From positions 121,954-185,953 of the forward strand of contig JAKSZP010015881.1 of the NCBI GenBank assembly GCA_022478985.1: DNA of 64,000 nucleotides. The letters are read 5' to 3'. Below are positions 58,627 to 64,000 of this stretch, piece after piece (position 1 is the stretch's first letter; each line of letters starts with the position of its first letter). The notes under the pieces are model-generated. The model did no database searches and was not told the DNA's origin. It worked only from the letters and a program-made list of their open reading frames with translations. The position numbers and the translations under genes were made by a program. Source of the DNA: Massospora cicadina. Lineage: Eukaryota > Entomophthoromycota > Entomophthoromycetes > Entomophthorales > Entomophthoraceae.

Positions 58627-61600
58627 GTGCAGAAATCATATGCATGGCAAATACTAGAACAGACTGGCTCCAGCAATGAGGATTCTTCGCTGAACATCGC
58701 TCCTTTAATAGGGGTTAACATAGCTATTCTAGTGGAAAAAATTGCTAGGGAGTATCCTCAGGTCAGCAAGGGTATTTCTTCCTTTTTAAGCAACAAAAGA
58801 CCCTTGAACATACAAAAAATAAACTCTGATGATTCTTCTTACTTGGAATGTACTTATTGTGACATGTTCATTCAAAACACAAAAATCTGCACGATCATAG
58901 ACATGGGAGCGCCGGTGAACATAGTCTCCACCCAGTTAGTGGCCAAACTTATGTTGAAACCAGATGTGGATCATTGAGTAGTATATGGAATGGCAGGAAC
59001 ACATAGCACTGTGTCATAAGGAGCATATAGCGCGTTGCCTCTATGATTTGGGTCAGTTTATTTGTCTGCTCCAGCGGTGGTTTTTCCAAATAACCACTAC
59101 GATATGTTAATTGGCATGGCTTTCATGAGGAAATTTGGCGTTGTGATAAATATGGCGGAAGAAACCCTTACTATGTTTGGCTAACAGATTCCAGTCTATT
59201 TTTCCTCTAGGGGAATCCCAACAGATCCAGTCCACTTTGGTCAGGTCAATCTAGCATACAGTAATGGAGTGAACCCTGTTCACTATCAGTGACTGAGTCA
59301 GTGGACCAAGATCCTTATCAACCAGATATATGAGTATAAGGGAATCCCGCTTCAAGCAACGCGCCCTTTAAACTTACCATCTGGACACCAGGGCATAATA
59401 GGGACTGGGCTCGAAATTGAAGTCCCTAAGGGGATTTATGGAGAAATCCTGACGCCTCATCAGCACTCGTGGCTAGAACCACACGTGGCTCTGGGGCTAT
59501 TGTTTCCTGGGAATGGGGAGGTGAAGGTGTTTCTCGCGAACCTACAGAAGGAGACAATAACAATTAGGCGGCCTCAAGTGGTGGCTTACCTACATTTTGT
59601 CCCTATTGGGGAAGTTTGACATATTCATAACTTTGGCTCATGGGAAGATCTCAGACTACCAGCTCACGCTTCATTCAGCTTACTGACTGTAGTTCCGCGT
59701 GAAGCGCTCATGGGACTATTGGCGGATCAGCAAGATAAGGCTATGGCCTTATTTGAAAAGTATCGGGATATTTTTGATAATAACAATCATGACTTGGGGT
59801 GCGCTCAAGGAGTGGTACATCAGATTGATACAGGGGAACACCCTCCCATTTGTTTGCATCCTATTAGACATTCTAGAGCTGCAGAAGAGGTTGTCTCTAA
59901 TGAAGTGGATAAGTTTATTGAGCAAGGGATGCTAGAGCCATCAAACATTCCATGGGCATCCCCGGTGCTCATTGTAAAGAAAAAGGATGGCTCAAATTGG
60001 GTTATTGACTATCATAAACTCAATAATGTCACAAAGAAGGATCCTTGCCCTCTTCCACAGATTGATAATGCGTTAGACCGATTGGGTGGGTCAAACTATT
60101 TTTCCGCCATGGATCTGATCTTAGGGTACTGGCAGATCAAATTGCCACCAACAGAACAGGAGAAATGTGCAATTATCACCTCAAGGGGGGTTCCAGCCAA
60201 CGTGCATGCCTTGAGGATTGTGTAATGCTCCTGCTACATTCCAGCGTGCTTTGGGTACAATTTTAGGTGATTTAAAGCTGTCCTTCATCTTAGTTTACCT
60301 TGACAACATCAATGTGTTTTCACGAACATTCACAGAGCATCTGGCCCACTTGGAGCAAGTGTTTCAGCGCCTCGCTGCTGCTAATATCAGAATTAAGCCC
60401 CAGAAGTGCCATTTCTTTAAAGAGCAATTGGAATACCTCAGTTTTGTTGTGGATTCAAATGGGCTTAAACTGCAGCCAGCTAAAGTGGAAGAGATAGGGA
60501 AGATGACTCGGCCAGAAAATAATTGGGACATTTAGGTGTTTCTAGGAATGGTTGGGTATTATTGACGGTTCATTCCCAATTTCAGTTATATTGGGGCACC
60601 GCTTTTCGAGCTATTGATGAAAAACGCTCCTTTCAATTGGATGGAATGATGCCAGAACGCTTTTGATGTATTACATACCGCGTTAGCAAGTGCACCCATA
60701 TTGCAATACCCCAACTTTGATAAGCTGTTCATAGTGCAAATGGACGCATCCTTAGCTGCTATTGGGGCAGTATTATCCCAGAAGGATGATGATGGTGTGG
60801 AACATCCTGTCGCCTTCTGTAGTCGGAGCTTGAATTGTCATGAATGAAACTAAACTGTAACCAAGCAGGAGTGTTTAGCTGTGATATACGCTTATAAACA
60901 ATTTTGGGTATTTTCATGGGGTAAGTTTTCAAGTAGTGATGGATCATGCTTCCTTGCACTGGCTACAGAATCTGCATGTGCTGGAAGGATGGCTCACATG
61001 TTGGGCTCTGAAGCTGCAATCTTATAATTTTGATATCTTACATTGACCTGGGGCAAAATATTAAAACGCGGATTGTCTGTCTTGATTGCCCACGGTCACT
61101 ATCACAGCAGATCTGGCTGATATAATGTATGAAAAAATGATGGTGAACAAATACCAGGATGAGCCGCCGCAAGTTATCAAGGTGTTAGATGGACTCAGGG
61201 AGGGTACCTTCATGTGAGGGGAGAATTATACAAGCGGATTGGAGACTTGACGCTGGATTTTCCTATGCCTTCAAATAGACCCTCAATAATTATGGATGCT
61301 CATCAGGCTTTAGGCCACGGTGGTTTGCAAAAGATGCTGGAGTTTTTGTGACCCCAATACTTCTGGGAAAGCATGCATTATGACGTGCTGGAAACTATTA
61401 GCTGTTTCCTTTAATGTCAAGTTAAAAAACCTTTCCTTAAGAAAACCACCTATCAATTAGTGAAGCCCCGGTTTGCATGGCACACTGTTTTCATTGATGT
61501 AGTGGGACCTCTGCCAACTAGTGCCAATTGATCCAAGTACATAATTGTCACCATCGATCATTTGACCCAATGGGCGGAGGCCAGAGCTATTAGTGACTTG

Positions 61601-62340
61601 GCGCGGTCACCACTGCCAAGTTTATTATGGAATGTGTTATACAGCGGCATGGCTGTCCGCAGTTCATCCTGACGGATAATGGAACCAACTTTACTTCACA
61701 TATACTGCCAAAGTTAAATGATTTGATGGCAATACACGGGGATTTTGACCACCCCCTATCATCCAGAATCAAATGGGATGGTGGAGCGAGTTACTGGAAC
61801 CCTAGTAAACATACTCTGAAAATTGATAATGGACTGGCCCTCAGAATGGAGTGCTCTTTTACCTACCGCTGTATTTGCTTATAATATCAGCTATCATTCT
61901 GCCACTGGTAAGAGTCCCTTTTAACTGCTGTATGGACGAAATCCAGCTCTGCCTGCCTTGCTATATTCGTGTGTAGAGGACACTGGTGGTGTGAATCCTC
62001 AGCAATATCTGAGGCAACTCATGGATACATAGATCAAGTTGCAAACTGAAGCCTACTCCACCAGTTTGGCTAATAAAATTCGTTACCAGGTGGCTTACCA
62101 GAAGCACCGGAGCAGACTTCCATTGTTCAATGAAGGGGATTATGTGTTATTCTATGACCAGCATGGATTTTGACGAAAGAATAAGCTCTCTGACATTTGG
62201 GTCAGCCCATTTGAAAAAATTGAGAAGACTGGTATAAATTTCTACACAATCAATGAACCTGCGGGGGTCAGATTATCAATTGAGTCCATGCTAAGTTCCT
62301 TAAAGCGTACAAACAGTAAGAGCCCATTGTCCAGTCAAAG
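58627..62340 (+). pseudogene. pol: G2 pol: protease, RT, RNase H, integrase
   Basis: Protease near 58890-58950 reads CTIIDMGAPVNIVST (Met in place of the usual Thr or Ser after the catalytic Asp). RT spans 59950-60540: [37 protein letters not shown] and ILVYLDNINVFS, so the box is YLDN as in G3. A TAG at 60533 and a TGA at about 60563 replace likely Gln and Arg. RNase H begins VQMDASLAAIGAVLSQ (60740). Integrase has QALGHGGLQKM (61300), IDVVGPLPTSAN followed by TGA (61495-61530), LTDNGTNFTS (61670) and PYHPESNGMVERVTGT in another frame (61745-61800). Dead. Confidence 0.88.
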
Positions 62341-62350
62341 GGGAAGGTAA
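62337..62350 (+). promoter_or_regulatory. G2 polypurine tract
   Basis: AAAGGGGAAGGTAA directly precedes the 3' LTR start TGTCAGGAAGTTG. Confidence 0.78.
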
Positions 62351-62811
62351 TGTCAGGAAGTTGATATGACTGGATGATACACTACCCATATCAGCAGATC
62401 ACAGGGGAATCGAGATGAGTCTTGAGATTTATGAAAAGGGGATACACGAATTATAATCAAGCAAAATGAGAACATTTGGTGAATTGAGAGGAATCATGCC
62501 AAGATTCAATACAAATGATAGTAACTCAAATAAGTAAGAAGAATAGAAGATACCAAGCTGAGGATGCATCAGGCTGGGGAATCGAGGTATAAAGAGCCTG
62601 ATGAAGATTAAAGAGTGGATAGTCTGTTATGAGGAAGAGAAGCGCAGGACAGTCTGCGAGATATCTAAAAAATAAAGAAAGAAATAAGGGGCAATAGCTC
62701 CATGTATATTTTATTTAGGTTTATTAAAAGAATAGGTGATCCTCATATTGTTTGATTGGGTTGCTCAGTGGCTATACCCTGTGCAAATCCAACTTGGTGG
62801 CAGCGGACCTA
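62351..62811 (+). repeat. G2 3' LTR, truncated by LINE A4
   Basis: Collinear with 55488-55942, then replaced after GCAGCGGACCTA by the A4 3' end. The missing 20-odd bases (as at 55943-55963) should lie beyond A4, outside the window. Confidence 0.9.
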
Positions 62812-64000
62812 TTTTGTTTAACTGAGGTAAGATAACCAGGGGACAGACATTACCAAATATATGTGAAACTAAGAGAATAACTAAGAAATATAAAAATTGG
62901 GACCCCAGGGTACTCAAGTTACCCCTGTTGCCAGCGGGACTGCCAGGTATGGGGGGTTGGTGCACTACTCTGAGGGGGTTTCCCCTGCTATGGAGCAGGT
63001 GTGAAGGAAAGGGTCTGTGTGGAGGAACCAGAGTGGGAACCATGATTCTATGAGCGCTTTTGTCTTGGTCTCATATATCCATAAAGCCAGGCTTGGAAGT
63101 GCTCTAGTAAGTGGACATGGAATCTGTTATTAATCCCATGAATGGTTGGGACCGTGCCCTTAAACGCATCTAATGCAATTGTGTGTATTGTCCACATTGC
63201 AATGGGTATTGCTAAGGAGCGGAGGGTAGATGGGATTGGTGACTCGATCTGGAGCGCAAAGATACTCTTTGATATCGATTATTCCTGTTCGTTTTGAATC
63301 TTGAGCAGGCGTGCGACTTCCTGCCATATAGCTTTGGTTGGGGGCATGTTTCTAGGCGGTGATGTAGGGATCCCTCCCCTCCACATACTGCACATGTTTT
63401 GTGGAGGGAGTTGGAGCGGTCCGCCATCCTATAGGTCCTTCTCAAACAGTGCCAGGCGTTTGCTCTTATCCTTGGTTGTAGGAGTGGGTGGTGTGTCATT
63501 TTCCACATTGCTTTCTGTGTGGTTAAATCATAGGGAATGTCCAGCATATCTAGGTATTCTATCCTAGCTATGCTTGGGGTTGTTGCGTGCATATCCCTCC
63601 AGGGGTGGTTTTCTGGGTTTCTTAATTTGAATTGGGGGCTGGGTCGTCCCCTTCCCTGTATATTACCCATGTTCTCTATGGTCCATCCCATACGGCGGAT
63701 AGTTCAGAGGATATGTTTGAAATGAGGGGAGGTTCCATGCGGACCCGTTGCAGTAGGGTGCTTGGCAAGGTATGAAAGTAGTCTTGGTGGACTATGTGGG
63801 TTGATTAATTTGAGCGCCTGTGCAAAGTTAGTCCTTGCTGCTCTGGAGCAATGTTGTTGCGGGAGGTCTGGAGCAAGGACTTCCTTTATCCAGGTACCTA
63901 GGATGTGATTGGCATGGCTCTCAAAATCTATTAGTCCCATGCCTCCGCTTGAGCGTGGGCCAAATAATGTTTCCATCCGTATAGGAGGGTGAGAGACAGG
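62812..64000 (-). mobile_element. LINE A4, 3' part, runs off the window
   Basis: The 3' terminus is TTTAACTGAGGTAAG, then ACCAGGGGACAGACATTACC (62816-62857). ORF2 C-terminal sequence on the minus strand includes ARIEYLDMLDIPYDLTTQ (about 63560-63510), the finger CAVCGGEGSLHHRLETC (63400-63340) and GMGLIDFESHANHILGTW (63945-63890). It is very close to A1 (same wording around CCAGCGGGACTGCCAGG). This is the youngest event in its nest, being inside the LTR of G2. Confidence 0.9.

Larger units (their letters stand above)
55488..62811 (+). mobile_element. G2 Ty3/Gypsy retrotransposon inserted in LINE A5, nearly complete
   Basis: Plus-strand element of about 7.3 kb with 5' LTR, PBS, gag with coiled coil and zinc knuckle, protease, RT, RNase H, integrase, polypurine tract and a 3' LTR cut about 20 bp short of its end by LINE A4. 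By eye the LTRs differ at about a dozen positions over 440 bp, the smallest LTR divergence in the window. Even so pol has many stops, several at expected Arg positions (TGA). The five bases before it are TAGCC; the other duplication copy would lie beyond the window. Confidence 0.92.

Noticed and set aside
1..64000. CRISPR array, bacterial operons, tRNA or rRNA genes
   Set aside because: No regularly spaced short repeats, no Shine-Dalgarno-led genes and no tRNA box B (GGTTCGAATCC-like) with a fitting cloverleaf were found. Content is eukaryotic retrotransposons.

Overview
The window is eukaryotic repeat-rich DNA, most likely fungal. It carries Ty3/Gypsy retrotransposons, two of them chromoviruses with a C-terminal chromodomain, and L1-like LINEs. 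I cannot name the species, and an early-diverging, transposon-rich fungus is only a guess. I found no host gene and no tRNA or rRNA gene. Nearly all 64 kb can be assigned to mobile elements nested inside each other, and most junctions are supported by target-site duplications (TSDs) that I read on both sides.

Layout. G0, a plus-strand Gypsy element, enters from the left edge (1-2782), resumes at 13564-14622 and again at 36395-36857, where its 3' LTR begins. It was split by two elements. G5 is a minus-strand chromovirus (2783-13563) whose 3' LTR holds LINE A1 (about 3178-8372). G1 is a plus-strand Gypsy (14623-36389, TSD TTGCT). G1 contains a solo LTR (S1) in its 5' LTR, a short LINE-like element (B1), LINE A2 inserted 8 bp beyond B1's duplicated target, and LINE A3 in its 3' LTR. 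Without insertions G1 is about 7.6 kb with LTRs of about 755 bp.

To the right, G3 (minus-strand Gypsy, about 37131-48839) is split by B2. B2 is itself split by G4, a minus-strand chromovirus with almost no gag (39758-45826). A 2.3-kb unassigned stretch follows (48840-51180). B4 is next (51196-54338, containing solo LTR S2), then the 3' part of LINE A5 (54452-55487). A5 was cut by G2 (plus-strand Gypsy, 55488-62811), whose 3' LTR was cut by LINE A4, which runs off the right edge.

The most interesting element is family B (B1, B2, B4; about 1.95 kb). It shares its 3' terminal sequence and 5' terminal motif with the full-length A LINEs (about 5.27 kb), but has no endonuclease or reverse transcriptase. 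It codes for a protein resembling the LINE ORF1 protein (a conserved core plus a CCHC zinc knuckle) with its own C-terminal region conserved in all three copies. This looks like a half-LINE: a protein-coding, non-autonomous family mobilised by LINE A, similar in logic to mammalian HAL1. All eight A and B insertions lie on the minus strand.

None of the elements looks intact. Stops often replace expected arginine codons (CGA to TGA) or glutamine codons (CAG to TAG), suggesting cytosine deamination. TSDs, LTR ends, polypurine tracts and primer-binding sites are nevertheless still readable.
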